Shown in pieces: positions 8,906 to 17,023 of a DNA stretch of 64,000 nt; within the stretch, counting starts at the first letter, position 1, and each line of letters opens with the position of its first letter. The stretch comes from JAJDOD01 sp050299835 (GTDB lineage: Bacteria; Pseudomonadota; Alphaproteobacteria; Rhodobacterales; Rhodobacteraceae). The notes beneath the pieces are model-generated. The model was not told the origin of the DNA and ran no database searches. It saw nothing but the letters and a program-made list of their open reading frames with translations. The position numbers and the translations under genes were made by a program. The stretch is from assembly GCA_050299835.1 (NCBI GenBank), contig JBNKWP010000003.1:186001-250000 (forward strand), given 5' to 3'.

Positions 8906-9108
8906 CAACCAGACTCGACCAAGCAGCACGTGCACGCGCCGGTATCCGAACCGGGCAAGCGAGCTATAGGAGACAAGTGCATTGCTCGATGCTTTGCAAA
9001 AGACACGGAAACTGCTTCAGCCCCGTGATCTTGTGACGCATCTTGGTGAAGATGCGCCGAACCAGGCGGCGTCAATCAAGGGAAATAATTGACGAGCTAT
9101 TGATTTCG
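8906..9108. other. Gap between the CHASE2 gene and tRNA-Pro
   Basis: No supported gene. GTGACGCATCTTGGTGAAGATGCG near 9031-9055 contains a CGCATCTT/AAGATGCG inverted repeat (8 bp, loop about 5), a possible terminator for the CHASE2 gene. No T-run follows, so this is weak. Confidence 0.4.
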
Positions 9109-9185
9109 TGGTCGGAGTGAGAGGATTCGAACCTCCGACCCCTGCCTCCCGAAGACAGTGCTCTACCAGGCTGAGCTACACTCCG
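9109..9185 (-). tRNA. tRNA-Pro (anticodon CGG)
   Basis: Read on the minus strand the 77-nt gene folds as a full cloverleaf. The acceptor stem is CGGAGTG/CACTCCG, and the D arm contains AGCTCAGCCTGGTAGAGC. The anticodon stem is CTGTC/GGCAG with loop TTCGGGA, giving anticodon CGG. The T arm is GGAGG-TTCGAAT-CCTCT, with a G-T pair closing the stem. The discriminator is A and CCA is encoded. It decodes CCG, a common proline codon in a GC-rich genome. No integrase or repeated 3' end is seen beside it, so there is no sign that it is used as an attachment site here. Confidence 0.96.
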
Positions 9186-9200
9186 ACACGAGGCTGCGGC

Positions 9201-10205
9201 TTACTTGTCTTCTTTATCTTTTGCAAGCGCTTCGTAACCAGGAAGTACACGGGCCGCGCGGGCGTGCAGCATCGCCCCGATATTGGGCGAGGTCGCAGCG
9301 CCCGGTCGTGTCCGGGTCTCCAGCACGGGCGTGTTTTTGGACCGCCCGCCAAGGCTCTCCCGGATCACCACGTAGACACCCGCGAAGATGATGACGCCCG
9401 CCCCGACCCAAGTGTAGCGATCCGGCGTCTCTGCGAAGAACAGGAACCCAAATCCGGCGCCCCAGACGATCTGGCTGTATTGCATCGGTGCGATCATTGC
9501 TGCATCGGCAAGACGATAGGCCATGATGATGCACATGCCACCACAGAACCCCAACGCCGACATGACCGCCAGATAGCCCAGATGCTCGATCGGCAGTGGC
9601 TTGTAGACGAAGGGCAGCACCATCCCCATCAGAATGATGTTGGACGTCATCGGATAGAGCATCAGCACTGCTGACCGTTCCTCCTTGCCGACCTTGCGCG
9701 TAACGACGGACACCACCGCGCTGCCCGTCGCCGCCGCCAGCCCGGCGAAGTGGCCAAGCGTCAGCGGCTCCGCGCCGGGACGCAGCACGATCAGTACGCC
9801 GATCAGGCCGAGCGCGACTGCGGCCCAACGGTGAACACCGACCTTTTCGCCCAGAATCGGGATCGAAAGGACCGTAATCAGTAGCGGTGCCGCGAAGATA
9901 AAGGCATAGACCTGAGCCAGTGGCAGAACCGAGAAGGCATAGAACGCCGCCGCCCCGGTGATCGACCCCGCCAGCGTCCGGATCGCCACCCAGCCCGGGT
10001 TCTTCGGGATCAGCGTGTCCTGTTCCTTGTCGCTCATCAGCAGAAGCGTCGCGAGCGGGAAGCTGAAAAGCACGCTGAAGAACAGGATCTGGAACGGCGA
10101 GTAGTCCTCGCCCAGGAACTTGATCACAACGTCATGGGTCGAAAACACGGCGTAGCCGCCAAGCGCAAAGAGCACGCCCTGCAATATGGACTTTTCAGAC
10201 GTCAT
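9201..10205 (-). CDS. DMT-superfamily permease (EamA type)
   Basis: 334 residues with about ten hydrophobic helices arranged as two EamA repeats. The first contains FALGGYAVFSTHDVVIKF and a later GAAAFYAFSVLPLAQVYAF; the second contains GYLAVMSALGFCGGMCIIMA. A loop of charged residues separates the halves. It acts in the inner membrane as a metabolite or amino-acid-like exporter, but substrates cannot be assigned in this family from sequence. The ATG at 10205 is followed by a short polar segment and then the first helix, as expected. The tRNA-Pro gene lies 15 bases past its stop, and the DUF2167 gene ends 72 bases upstream. Confidence 0.9.
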   Translation of the reverse strand: MTSEKSILQGVLFALGGYAVFSTHDVVIKFLGEDYSPFQILFFSVLFSFPLATLLLMSDKEQDTLIPKNPGWVAIRTLAGSITGAAAFYAFSVLPLAQVYAFIFAAPLLITVLSIPILGEKVGVHRWAAVALGLIGVLIVLRPGAEPLTLGHFAGLAAATGSAVVSVVTRKVGKEERSAVLMLYPMTSNIILMGMVLPFVYKPLPIEHLGYLAVMSALGFCGGMCIIMAYRLADAAMIAPMQYSQIVWGAGFGFLFFAETPDRYTWVGAGVIIFAGVYVVIRESLGGRSKNTPVLETRTRPGAATSPNIGAMLHARAARVLPGYEALAKDKEDK

Positions 10206-10277
10206 GGAGTTCCGGCTGTCTTCCTGTTTCGCCAGAACGACACCAGCTCGCGGGCAAGGTCAAGCGCGGAGGTTGGA

Positions 10278-11159
10278 TCAGCTCCGGCGGAAGAGGTTCT
10301 TCAGCCAGAAAAACGGCAAGAGCAGCACGATCCAGAATTTCTTGAGCAGGATGAGTCCCGCAGCAAGAAGACCTGCCTTCGAGGTCAGCACTTTGCCGGC
10401 AATCAGACCGCCGATGCCGACGGCAGCAACCTTGTCGATGGAAGGATCGAAATCCGTGTATTGCTTGCCGCTCACGAACTGTACCATGTCGGCGACGTCC
10501 GGCAGCGCACCTTTGATTTCCGCGAGTTGTTCAGCCCCTCCGACAAATGTAAGGTTCATAACCCCCTCGCGCCCCAGCGCCCGCAATTCATAGTTCAGGG
10601 TCGTGCCTTCCATATCGCCGAATTGCAGTTCCTTGGCCCAGTGCAGCTTGCGTTCCTCGCGGTCATAAGTGGGCGCCTCGGCCCAGCCGAGCAGCTGCAT
10701 TCCGGGATACCCGTTGCGCACACGCTCCTCGGAGAAGGCGCGGGCATCGGCCTGCATGTCTTTCAGAAGAGCGTCGTAGTCATAGCTTTCTGCATCTTCG
10801 TCGGAGACATATCCAATGTCTTCAAACCAAAGGGTGACGCCCCAGGCCTCGTCATCCCAAGGTGTGTAATCCTCCGGAAACAGCATCCCCAGCGTCTCGC
10901 CCTCCGGGTTGCCCCAGAGAAAGGTCAGAACCGTATAGGCGTCCTTCGTGCCAAGGTAGTAATATCCCTCCGGCACCCGCAATTCTGCCTGCCCGCCCGG
11001 CAACACGATGTTGCCCTGACGATAATTGAATCCGCGCAGGGCCTCCATCACGTCGGCTTCCTGGTACCCGGAATGAGCGGGGAACATCTGGTCGAACGTA
11101 TCGGCACCCGCGGAACTGCCGAAAACGGCAAGGCAGGCGGCTGTATAGGCAAGTTTCAT
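10278..11159 (-). CDS. DUF2167 family membrane-anchored protein
   Basis: 293 residues. A signal peptide (about residues 1-19, ending SAGA) is followed by the DUF2167 body, with typical segments TFLWGNPEGETLGMLFP and NGYPGMQLLGWAEAPTYD. One or two C-terminal helices close the protein (about 238-285, GIGGLIAGKVL and LLAAGLILLKKFWIVLLL), followed by a basic tail. The family is annotated as periplasmic domain plus C-terminal anchor with unknown function. The gene stands alone between leuB and the EamA permease. A start at 11159 places the signal peptide correctly. Confidence 0.85.
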   Translation of the reverse strand: MKLAYTAACLAVFGSSAGADTFDQMFPAHSGYQEADVMEALRGFNYRQGNIVLPGGQAELRVPEGYYYLGTKDAYTVLTFLWGNPEGETLGMLFPEDYTPWDDEAWGVTLWFEDIGYVSDEDAESYDYDALLKDMQADARAFSEERVRNGYPGMQLLGWAEAPTYDREERKLHWAKELQFGDMEGTTLNYELRALGREGVMNLTFVGGAEQLAEIKGALPDVADMVQFVSGKQYTDFDPSIDKVAAVGIGGLIAGKVLTSKAGLLAAGLILLKKFWIVLLLPFFWLKNLFRRS

Positions 11160-11264
11160 GGCTCAAATACCCTTGGTCAAACGACGATGAGGATATTAAT
11201 GAGCGGCAGACTGCGGCCAGAATACGGTTTTGGCAGGGCAACGCCGGGGCGTTGCCCGTGCGCC

Positions 11265-12371
11265 TCAGAGGCTTGCGTCCAGCTTGCCCACGATCGCGTC
11301 GCCCATCTCGGAGGTCGAAACCGGCGCCACGCCATCCTGCCCCAGCAGGTCCGCCGTGCGAAGCCCGTCGGCCAGGACCGCGTTCACCGCCTCTTCAAGC
11401 CGGGTCGCTTCATCGCCCTGATCGAAGGAATACCGCAGCGCCATCGCAAAGCTCAGGATGCACGCAATCGGATTCGCCTTGCCCGTGCCCGCGATATCGG
11501 GGGCCGAGCCGTGGACCGGCTCATAAAGCGCCTTCGGACGCCCATTCGCCATCGGCGCGCCAAGGCTGGCCGAGGGCAGCATGCCCAAGCTGCCGGTCAG
11601 CATCGCGGCCAGGTCGGACAAAAGGTCGCCGAACAGGTTGTCCGTCACGATCACGTCGAACTGCTTCGGCCAGCGGGTGAGCTGCATCGCGCCCGCGTCG
11701 GCATACATATGGCTCAGTTCCACATCCGGATACTCCGCGGCATGAACCTCGGTCACCACCTCGCGCCAGAGTACGCCCGATTCCATCACGTTGGCCTTCT
11801 CCATCGAGCAGACCTTGTTGTCGCGTTTGCGCGCCAGTTCGAAGGCCGACCGCGCAACCCGCGCGATCTCGCTTTCGGTGTACCGCTGGGTATTGACCCC
11901 GACCCGCTCGTTGCCTTCGGTGTGAATGCCGCGCGGCTCCCCGAAATAGATGCCCGAGGTCAGTTCGCGGATAATCATGATATCTAGCCCGCCAACCACG
12001 TCCGCCTTCAGGGACGAGAAATCCGCCAGAGCGTCAAAACATTGCGCAGGCCGCAGGTTGGCGTAAAGATCCATTTCCTTGCGCAGACGCAAAAGGCCCC
12101 GCTCCGGCTTCACGCTGAAATCCAGAACGTCGTATTTCGGCCCACCGACAGCCCCCAGCAGCACCGCATCGACGCTTTGCGCCTTCTCCATCGTCGCATC
12201 CGTCAGCGGCGTGCCATGCGCGTCATAGGCCGCACCGCCCACCAGGTCCTCGCTCACGTCGAAGGTCAGCCCGCGCTTGTCGCCATACCAGCCGATGACC
12301 TTGCGCACCTCGGCCATGACCTCGGGGCCGATCCCGTCGCCGGGCAGGATAAGAAGCGATGCATTGCTCAT
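11265..12371 (-). CDS. leuB: 3-isopropylmalate dehydrogenase
   Basis: 368 residues, full length. Third step of leucine synthesis: NAD-dependent oxidative decarboxylation of 3-isopropylmalate in the cytosol. Seen in order: LLILPGDGIGPEV at the N-terminus, LLRLRKEMDLYANLRP (substrate-binding Arg residues, about 94-109), DNLFGDLLSDLAAML (metal-binding Asp, about 245-260) and EPVHGSAPDIAGTGKANP (NAD-binding, about 280-297). leuC and leuD, which supply its substrate, lie 4 kb away on the same strand, separated by the LysR/SDR/EEP group, so they are not one transcription unit. Confidence 0.97.
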   Translation of the reverse strand: MSNASLLILPGDGIGPEVMAEVRKVIGWYGDKRGLTFDVSEDLVGGAAYDAHGTPLTDATMEKAQSVDAVLLGAVGGPKYDVLDFSVKPERGLLRLRKEMDLYANLRPAQCFDALADFSSLKADVVGGLDIMIIRELTSGIYFGEPRGIHTEGNERVGVNTQRYTESEIARVARSAFELARKRDNKVCSMEKANVMESGVLWREVVTEVHAAEYPDVELSHMYADAGAMQLTRWPKQFDVIVTDNLFGDLLSDLAAMLTGSLGMLPSASLGAPMANGRPKALYEPVHGSAPDIAGTGKANPIACILSFAMALRYSFDQGDEATRLEEAVNAVLADGLRTADLLGQDGVAPVSTSEMGDAIVGKLDASL

Positions 12372-12437
12372 GTTGCGTCTCCGGAAATTGTTCCCCGCCG
12401 GGTAGCCTGACCGGGGGGAAGGGTCAAGCGACGCGCC

Positions 12438-13337
12438 TCAATCCCTGATGCAAACCTCGGTCAGGTGCCGCGAAAGCACCGACCAGACCGCATCCACGCG
12501 CGGCGACCGCCGGACACGCTCATGCGCCGCCAGCCAGACCTCCATCCGTGGCAACTCCACATCCAGGTCGATCTGCGTCAGAAGCGGATCGTCGCGGCCC
12601 ACGCACTCGATCCCGAAACCCAGCCCGGCCCCGGCCCGCACAAGCTCCCAGACAACGGTATTGTTGTCGCAGCGGACCGGGAAAAACTCCGGTCCCACGT
12701 CCAGCCCTGCCTCGGCAAACCCCCGGATCATCAAGTCGCTCTGGTCGAAACCGATGATGTCATGGGTCATCAATTCCCCCAAGGTCGCCGGTCTTCCCCG
12801 GCGCTGGACGTAGGATTGCGCCCCGAACAGCGCCAACTGCACCGCACCCAGATGCTTCGTTACGATATCCAACTGCGTCGGACGGTACATGCGCACGGCA
12901 ATATCCGCTTCCCCGTAAAGCAGATTTTCGGTCGTGTCGGAGGCCACCAGTTCAATCTGGATCTCGGGATGGTTCTGCCGCAGTTCGGCGACGATACGCG
13001 GCAGGATGTGGGACGCCGCAAAGACGCTCGATGTCACCCGCACTGTGCCCCTCAGATCGGTCTCACCGCCCGCTGCGTTCAGGCTCAGGGCCTGCGCCGC
13101 GTCGCGCATCGCCCGCGCGTTCTCCAGCAAAGCCGCCCCCTGCGGCGTCAGCATCATCCCCCGCGCCTGCCGCTTGAACAGCGTCACCCCCAGCGAGGTC
13201 TCCAACGACTGGATATGCCGCCCCACCGTCGGCTGCGTCAGCCGCAACTCCCGCGCGGCGCTCGAAAGCGACCCCGTCTCCGCCACCGCGAGAAAGGCCT
13301 GAACCAGGGACCAGTCGAGTTTCACCAAGGCACTCAT
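12438..13337 (-). CDS. LysR-family transcriptional regulator
   Basis: 299 residues. An N-terminal winged helix-turn-helix (about residues 6-64) reads VQAFLAVAETGSLSSAARELR then LTQPTVGRHIQSLE. A periplasmic-binding-protein-like effector domain follows from about residue 92. It is transcribed away from an SDR-type gene starting at 13431, the usual layout for a LysR regulator and its target. A strong dyad lies 4 bases upstream of its start (13341-13365), consistent with autoregulation and control of the SDR gene. The inducer is unknown. Confidence 0.93.
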   Translation of the reverse strand: MSALVKLDWSLVQAFLAVAETGSLSSAARELRLTQPTVGRHIQSLETSLGVTLFKRQARGMMLTPQGAALLENARAMRDAAQALSLNAAGGETDLRGTVRVTSSVFAASHILPRIVAELRQNHPEIQIELVASDTTENLLYGEADIAVRMYRPTQLDIVTKHLGAVQLALFGAQSYVQRRGRPATLGELMTHDIIGFDQSDLMIRGFAEAGLDVGPEFFPVRCDNNTVVWELVRAGAGLGFGIECVGRDDPLLTQIDLDVELPRMEVWLAAHERVRRSPRVDAVWSVLSRHLTEVCIRD

Positions 13338-13340
13338 GCA

Positions 13341-13365
13341 AATCTGAATAGCAGAAGTTCAGATT
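13341..13365. promoter_or_regulatory. LysR-type operator between the LysR and SDR genes
   Basis: Perfect inverted repeat AATCTGAA-N9-TTCAGATT. It contains the T-N11-A core expected of LysR recognition sites and sits between the divergent starts at 13337 and 13431. Inference: the 12438-13337 regulator binds here. Confidence 0.7.
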
Positions 13366-13430
13366 AGGGGAATTCCCGAATGTCAGCGAATAACCGACTG
13401 TGCCCCGGAAACCAGACAGGAGGTCACAAC

Positions 13431-14345
13431 ATGACCGGCAAAGCCCTTATTCTCGGCGCAAACGGACGGTTCGGCAGACACATGGTCGAGGCATTCTGGA
13501 ACGCGGGCTGGCAGGCTACTGCCTTCGACCGATCGACCGGCAAGCTCACCGAGGCGGCGCAGGGCATGGATGTTATCGTCGACGGCTGGAACCCGCCCTA
13601 TCCCGACTGGGCGCGGGACGTCCCGACCAACACCCGCCGCGTAATCGCCGCCGCCAAGGCCGCCGGCGCCACCGTCATCCTGCCCGGCAATGTCTATGTC
13701 TTCGGCAAGGGTTCCATCCCCCGCTTCGCCGCTGACACGCCGCACAATGCCACAAACCCGATGGGGCGAATCCGGGTGGAAATGGAGGCCGCCTATCGCG
13801 ACGCGGGCGTGAAAACCATCTTGCTCCGCGCGGGAGATTTCCTCGACACCGAAGCCTCCGGCAACTGGTTCGACCTGATGATCGCCAAAAACGCTGCCAA
13901 AGGGGTTACCCTCTCCCCCGGCGACCCCGACGCATCCCACACCTGGGCCTACCTCCCCGATTTTGCCCGCGCCGCCGTCATGCTGGCCGAACGCCGCGAG
14001 ACGCTCGACACGTTCGAAGACATCCCCTTCCCCGGCTACACGCTTTCCCTGCGTGAACTCGCGTCGCTCATCGAAATCTCCACCGGCAAGCCGCAACGCG
14101 TCAGGCGCCTGAACTGGCTCCCGATCCTCGTGGCTTCCCCGTTCTGGAAAATGGGCCGCTGCCTTGCCGAGATGCGCTATCTCTGGTCGATGCCGCACCA
14201 CCTTGACGGCGCACGCTTCGACGAGCTTCTTCCCGACTTCCGCGAGACCGACCCGTTAACGGCGATCGGCCAGGCGCTCGCCCATCTGGACATCCACCCA
14301 GACCAGACGGTGACGGGAGGCCCGCGCCACGTCCTCGCCGAGTAA
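13431..14345 (+). CDS. NAD-dependent epimerase/dehydratase (extended SDR)
   Basis: 304 residues from the ATG at 13431, chosen because AGGAGGT lies 7 bases upstream; an earlier in-frame ATG at 13380 lacks such a site. The Rossmann motif LGANGRFGRHM is at residues 7-17. Further support comes from VILPGNVYVFGKG and a C-terminal half that resembles NAD(P)H-binding epimerase/dehydratase-like proteins. The catalytic Tyr-x3-Lys is not obvious, so it may be an atypical SDR acting as a nucleoside-diphosphate-sugar epimerase-like or NmrA-like protein. It is probably regulated by the divergent LysR protein. Its last 90 bases overlap the convergent EEP gene. Confidence 0.83.
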   Translation: MTGKALILGANGRFGRHMVEAFWNAGWQATAFDRSTGKLTEAAQGMDVIVDGWNPPYPDWARDVPTNTRRVIAAAKAAGATVILPGNVYVFGKGSIPRFAADTPHNATNPMGRIRVEMEAAYRDAGVKTILLRAGDFLDTEASGNWFDLMIAKNAAKGVTLSPGDPDASHTWAYLPDFARAAVMLAERRETLDTFEDIPFPGYTLSLRELASLIEISTGKPQRVRRLNWLPILVASPFWKMGRCLAEMRYLWSMPHHLDGARFDELLPDFRETDPLTAIGQALAHLDIHPDQTVTGGPRHVLAE

Positions 14346-15446
14346 GGCCCCGGCCTCGGGCCAGAACACGCCGCTGCCGGTGACGTGCAATGCCGCCGCC
14401 GGGAGCACGTAGTCCACCCGCAGGTTTCCCGGTTCGCCTTTCCCGTCCGGCCAGTCCACGGTGTCACGCGCCGACGGTCCGAACTGCCCTGCGTTGACCG
14501 CGCCATCCCGGCTCGCGGCGGACACGGCGCCGACGCTTTCTGGTCGTGCATCCTGTATCAGCGGATCGGAGAGCAGGGCCCGCAACGCCTGCGGCCTGCT
14601 CTCGCCGTCGAAAGGGTCGGCGTTCGAGGTGCCAAGGATGACGAACCGCTCGGGCGCCGGAAACTCCAGCTCTCCACGGACATAAAGGTGCCAGAACCGC
14701 GTCTCGTCATGATTCCGGCGACCGTTCCGGTCTTCGGGCCCGTCGAAGACAGGGGCCGTCGCGTGCCAGATCAGCAGATTGATCCTCGACCCGTCAGGCG
14801 CGATCACGGGCAGATCCCAATGAACTGTCGTGCTCAGACGCGCAGGATCGCGCCCGTCGCCAATGGCCAGCGTCTGAGGCAGATTGGACCAGTTGAAGCC
14901 TGAGTGATCTTTGAAACCGGCTTCATCCAGCGGAAGCCGCGACAGTACTCCCATGCCGCCCTGCCCGGAGAAAGTCCCGTACCCTTCGGCGTCTTCCGGC
15001 TCTCCCAACCGTCCGTCCCCGTCCAGATCGCGTCCGCTGTGCAATCCCCGGTTGGGACGCTGCGAGAACCGGATGGGGTAGTCCTCCAACTTCTCTGCCA
15101 GCGCCGCCAGGGCCATGCCGCCAAGATCGAAGTCCAGATCGCCCACGACCAGCACATCGGGGTCCGCCGCCTGCACGACACTGACCCAGGCTTCGACCTG
15201 CGCGTCGCCTTTCAGGATATCCCGCAGCATCAGCCCCGGCCCGTCCCGCGACAACTCACTGTGGAAATAGGCAATCCGGATCGTCTCCGGCCAGGCCGCG
15301 CTTGCGGCCAGAAGGAAAATCAGGCCGGCACAAGCCCCGCATTGCCACCGGTTATGCTGGCGAGCCTGCGCCTTTCTATGATCAGGTTCGCAATGCGGCT
15401 CATCGCGATCCCGCGCATGAAGAGCGAAGCTGGCAGAAAGGCCCAT
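14256..15446 (-). CDS. Secreted endonuclease/exonuclease/phosphatase-family protein
   Basis: 396 residues from the only in-frame ATG, 15446. The mature part has the EEP fold: IRIAYFHSELS at the start, DVLVVGDLDFDLGG, FVILGTSNADPFDG, and the C-terminal RVDYVLPA then ASRHRLVWVDV with the catalytic His. A hydrophobic stretch AGLIFLLAASAAWPE (near residue 40) looks like the end of a signal peptide, so the true start may be later than 15446, but no ATG, GTG or TTG occurs in frame there. As drawn it overlaps the upstream membrane gene by 127 bases. Its 3' end overlaps the SDR gene by 90 bases. Related secreted proteins are nucleases or phosphatases. Confidence 0.75.
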   Translation of the reverse strand: MGLSASFALHARDRDEPHCEPDHRKAQARQHNRWQCGACAGLIFLLAASAAWPETIRIAYFHSELSRDGPGLMLRDILKGDAQVEAWVSVVQAADPDVLVVGDLDFDLGGMALAALAEKLEDYPIRFSQRPNRGLHSGRDLDGDGRLGEPEDAEGYGTFSGQGGMGVLSRLPLDEAGFKDHSGFNWSNLPQTLAIGDGRDPARLSTTVHWDLPVIAPDGSRINLLIWHATAPVFDGPEDRNGRRNHDETRFWHLYVRGELEFPAPERFVILGTSNADPFDGESRPQALRALLSDPLIQDARPESVGAVSAASRDGAVNAGQFGPSARDTVDWPDGKGEPGNLRVDYVLPAAALHVTGSGVFWPEAGALLGEDVARASRHRLVWVDVQMGERLADRR

Positions 15447-16159
15447 GCCGCCACCGTCCAGATCAGCGTCTGCGGACTGTCCAGCGATACGGTGCCGAAT
15501 AGCATCGTCGCCGACTTGATGACCGCTGGAGTCAGGAATGGCAGCAAAAAGCCTAACGCAATGTTAAAACGCGCATCCCGTTCCAGTCGTTCTACCACGT
15601 CGCCGCCTGCCGTCGGATCGAAAGTGGGCAGGTTCACCCAGACATTGAAGCCGCCGTTCTTGGTCGGCCAACGGCGGATGCGCTGGAAGATCACAAAGAC
15701 CGCGAGCGTGATGAGCGATGTAAAATAGGCCAGACCGGCGCAGTCGCGCACCAGGTCAACATGGGCCTCGCTGGCGTTGTCCGGCAACATCAGCACCACA
15801 AGCCGCACCGGCGAATAGGGAAAATCAATGGCCGCGCCGATCGTCGAGCCCACCGCGCTTACGGTGGTGGAAAGTGTGGTCGGCGATGTCGCGCCTGCCA
15901 CCATCTCTGACAGCAGGATCACCATGATGAAAAGCGACCCGAAGCGCACGCGGTTGAACGGCGGCGCATCGCGAAACTCGACAAGTCCCGGATAGGTCGA
16001 GGCATATTCGAAGAAGGTCAGCCCTGCTGCAAACAGGCCCAACAGCGTTATGACCGGCATCATGTCCGCAGAGGTTCCCGGCACCAGCAGCGACGGGGTC
16101 ACGATCATCGTGATAACAAGGATTGCGCGCACAAGTGCGCCGATGAAACGTGGTATCAC
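15320..16159 (-). CDS. Polytopic membrane protein of unknown function
   Basis: 279 residues with about six or seven hydrophobic segments (about residues 8-28, 33-50, 70-90, 140-160, 195-215, 228-250). Loops are short except for a polar loop after about residue 165 (RIRRWPTKNGG...). I do not recognise a family. The downstream EEP-fold gene starts inside its 3' end on the same strand, which points to an operon and perhaps a shared envelope role. The start is placed at the ATG 16159 because the first helix follows directly. Confidence 0.65.
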   Translation of the reverse strand: MIPRFIGALVRAILVITMIVTPSLLVPGTSADMMPVITLLGLFAAGLTFFEYASTYPGLVEFRDAPPFNRVRFGSLFIMVILLSEMVAGATSPTTLSTTVSAVGSTIGAAIDFPYSPVRLVVLMLPDNASEAHVDLVRDCAGLAYFTSLITLAVFVIFQRIRRWPTKNGGFNVWVNLPTFDPTAGGDVVERLERDARFNIALGFLLPFLTPAVIKSATMLFGTVSLDSPQTLIWTVAAWAFLPASLFMRGIAMSRIANLIIERRRLASITGGNAGLVPA

Positions 16160-16364
16160 TGCCTCTGCCTCATGTCGCGCCTGCCTCCGTTGCCCGGAAG
16201 TCGCCGCGATTTTTGTTGTTAAACAGCCGCTTCGATATGACTGCCATAATTTTGCCCCATTCTTGCCTTGGCTTGGACATCACAGCAATAACCTCTGAAA
16301 GCTGGATGAACTTCTGGGCCATTTAGTGTTCGGAATGGTGCGACATTGCATCAATTGCTAAATG

Positions 16365-16392
16365 AAAAAGGGCCGCCCAAGCGGACGGCCCT
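16365..16392 (-). terminator. Intrinsic terminator of leuCD
   Basis: On the minus strand AGGGCCGTCCGC-TTGG-GCGGCCCT is followed by TTTTT, 23 bases past the leuD stop. This is a canonical GC-rich hairpin with a T-run. The 205 bases between it and the membrane protein start (16160) hold no gene. Confidence 0.88.
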
Positions 16393-16414
16393 ACATCTTG
16401 TGGTGGGTTTCGGG

Positions 16415-17023
16415 TCAGACCCAAGGTCGCTCTGCACTCGCCTTTGCCTCGAACGAGTCGATTGACGCCGCCGCATTCTCGATCGTCAGCCCGATATCGT
16501 CCAACCCGTTCAGCAGACAGTGCTTTTTGAATGCATCCACTTCGAAGCTCACTTCACCGCCATCCGGCCCGGTGATCGTCTGGCTTTCCAGATCCACCGT
16601 CAGCACCGCGTTCGACCCGCGCTCCGCATCGTCCATCAGCTTCTCGTGATCTTCCGGAGAGACCACAATCGGCAGAATGCCGTTCTTGAAACAGTTGTTA
16701 TAGAAGATGTCGGCAAAACTGGTGGAGATCACGCAGCGAATGCCGAAGTCGAGCAGCGCCCAGGGTGCATGTTCCCGGCTCGACCCGCAGCCGAAATTGT
16801 CGCCCGCGACCAGGATCTGAGCATCGCGATAGGCGGGCTTGTTCAGCACGAAATCCTCGATCTCGTTGCCCTCCCGATCGTACCGCATCTCGTCGAACAG
16901 GTTCACCCCCAGCCCCGTCCGCTTGATGGTCTTCAGGAACTGCTTGGGGATGATCATATCGGTGTCGATATTCACCAGCGGCATCGGCGCCGCGACGCCG
17001 GAGAGTTTGTCGAATTTTTCCAT
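16415..17023 (-). CDS. leuD: 3-isopropylmalate dehydratase small subunit
   Basis: 202 residues, normal length. Forms the isopropylmalate isomerase with LeuC, carrying the swivel domain that closes over the substrate. Signatures: VNIDTDMIIPKQFLK (about residues 18-32), GDNFGCGSSREHAPWAL (about 72-88) and FKNGILPIVV (about 111-120). Its ATG overlaps the leuC stop as TAATG, so the subunits are translationally coupled. A terminator follows 23 bases after the stop. Confidence 0.97.
   Translation of the reverse strand: MEKFDKLSGVAAPMPLVNIDTDMIIPKQFLKTIKRTGLGVNLFDEMRYDREGNEIEDFVLNKPAYRDAQILVAGDNFGCGSSREHAPWALLDFGIRCVISTSFADIFYNNCFKNGILPIVVSPEDHEKLMDDAERGSNAVLTVDLESQTITGPDGGEVSFEVDAFKKHCLLNGLDDIGLTIENAAASIDSFEAKASAERPWV

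Noticed and set aside
9109..9185. tRNA-Pro as an integration site
   Set aside because: No integrase, no repeated 3' fragment and normal GC on both sides.
10134..11987. 617-codon plus-strand open frame across the DUF2167 gene and leuB
   Set aside because: Antisense shadow of two recognised genes; His/Arg/Gly-rich composition typical of reverse frames.
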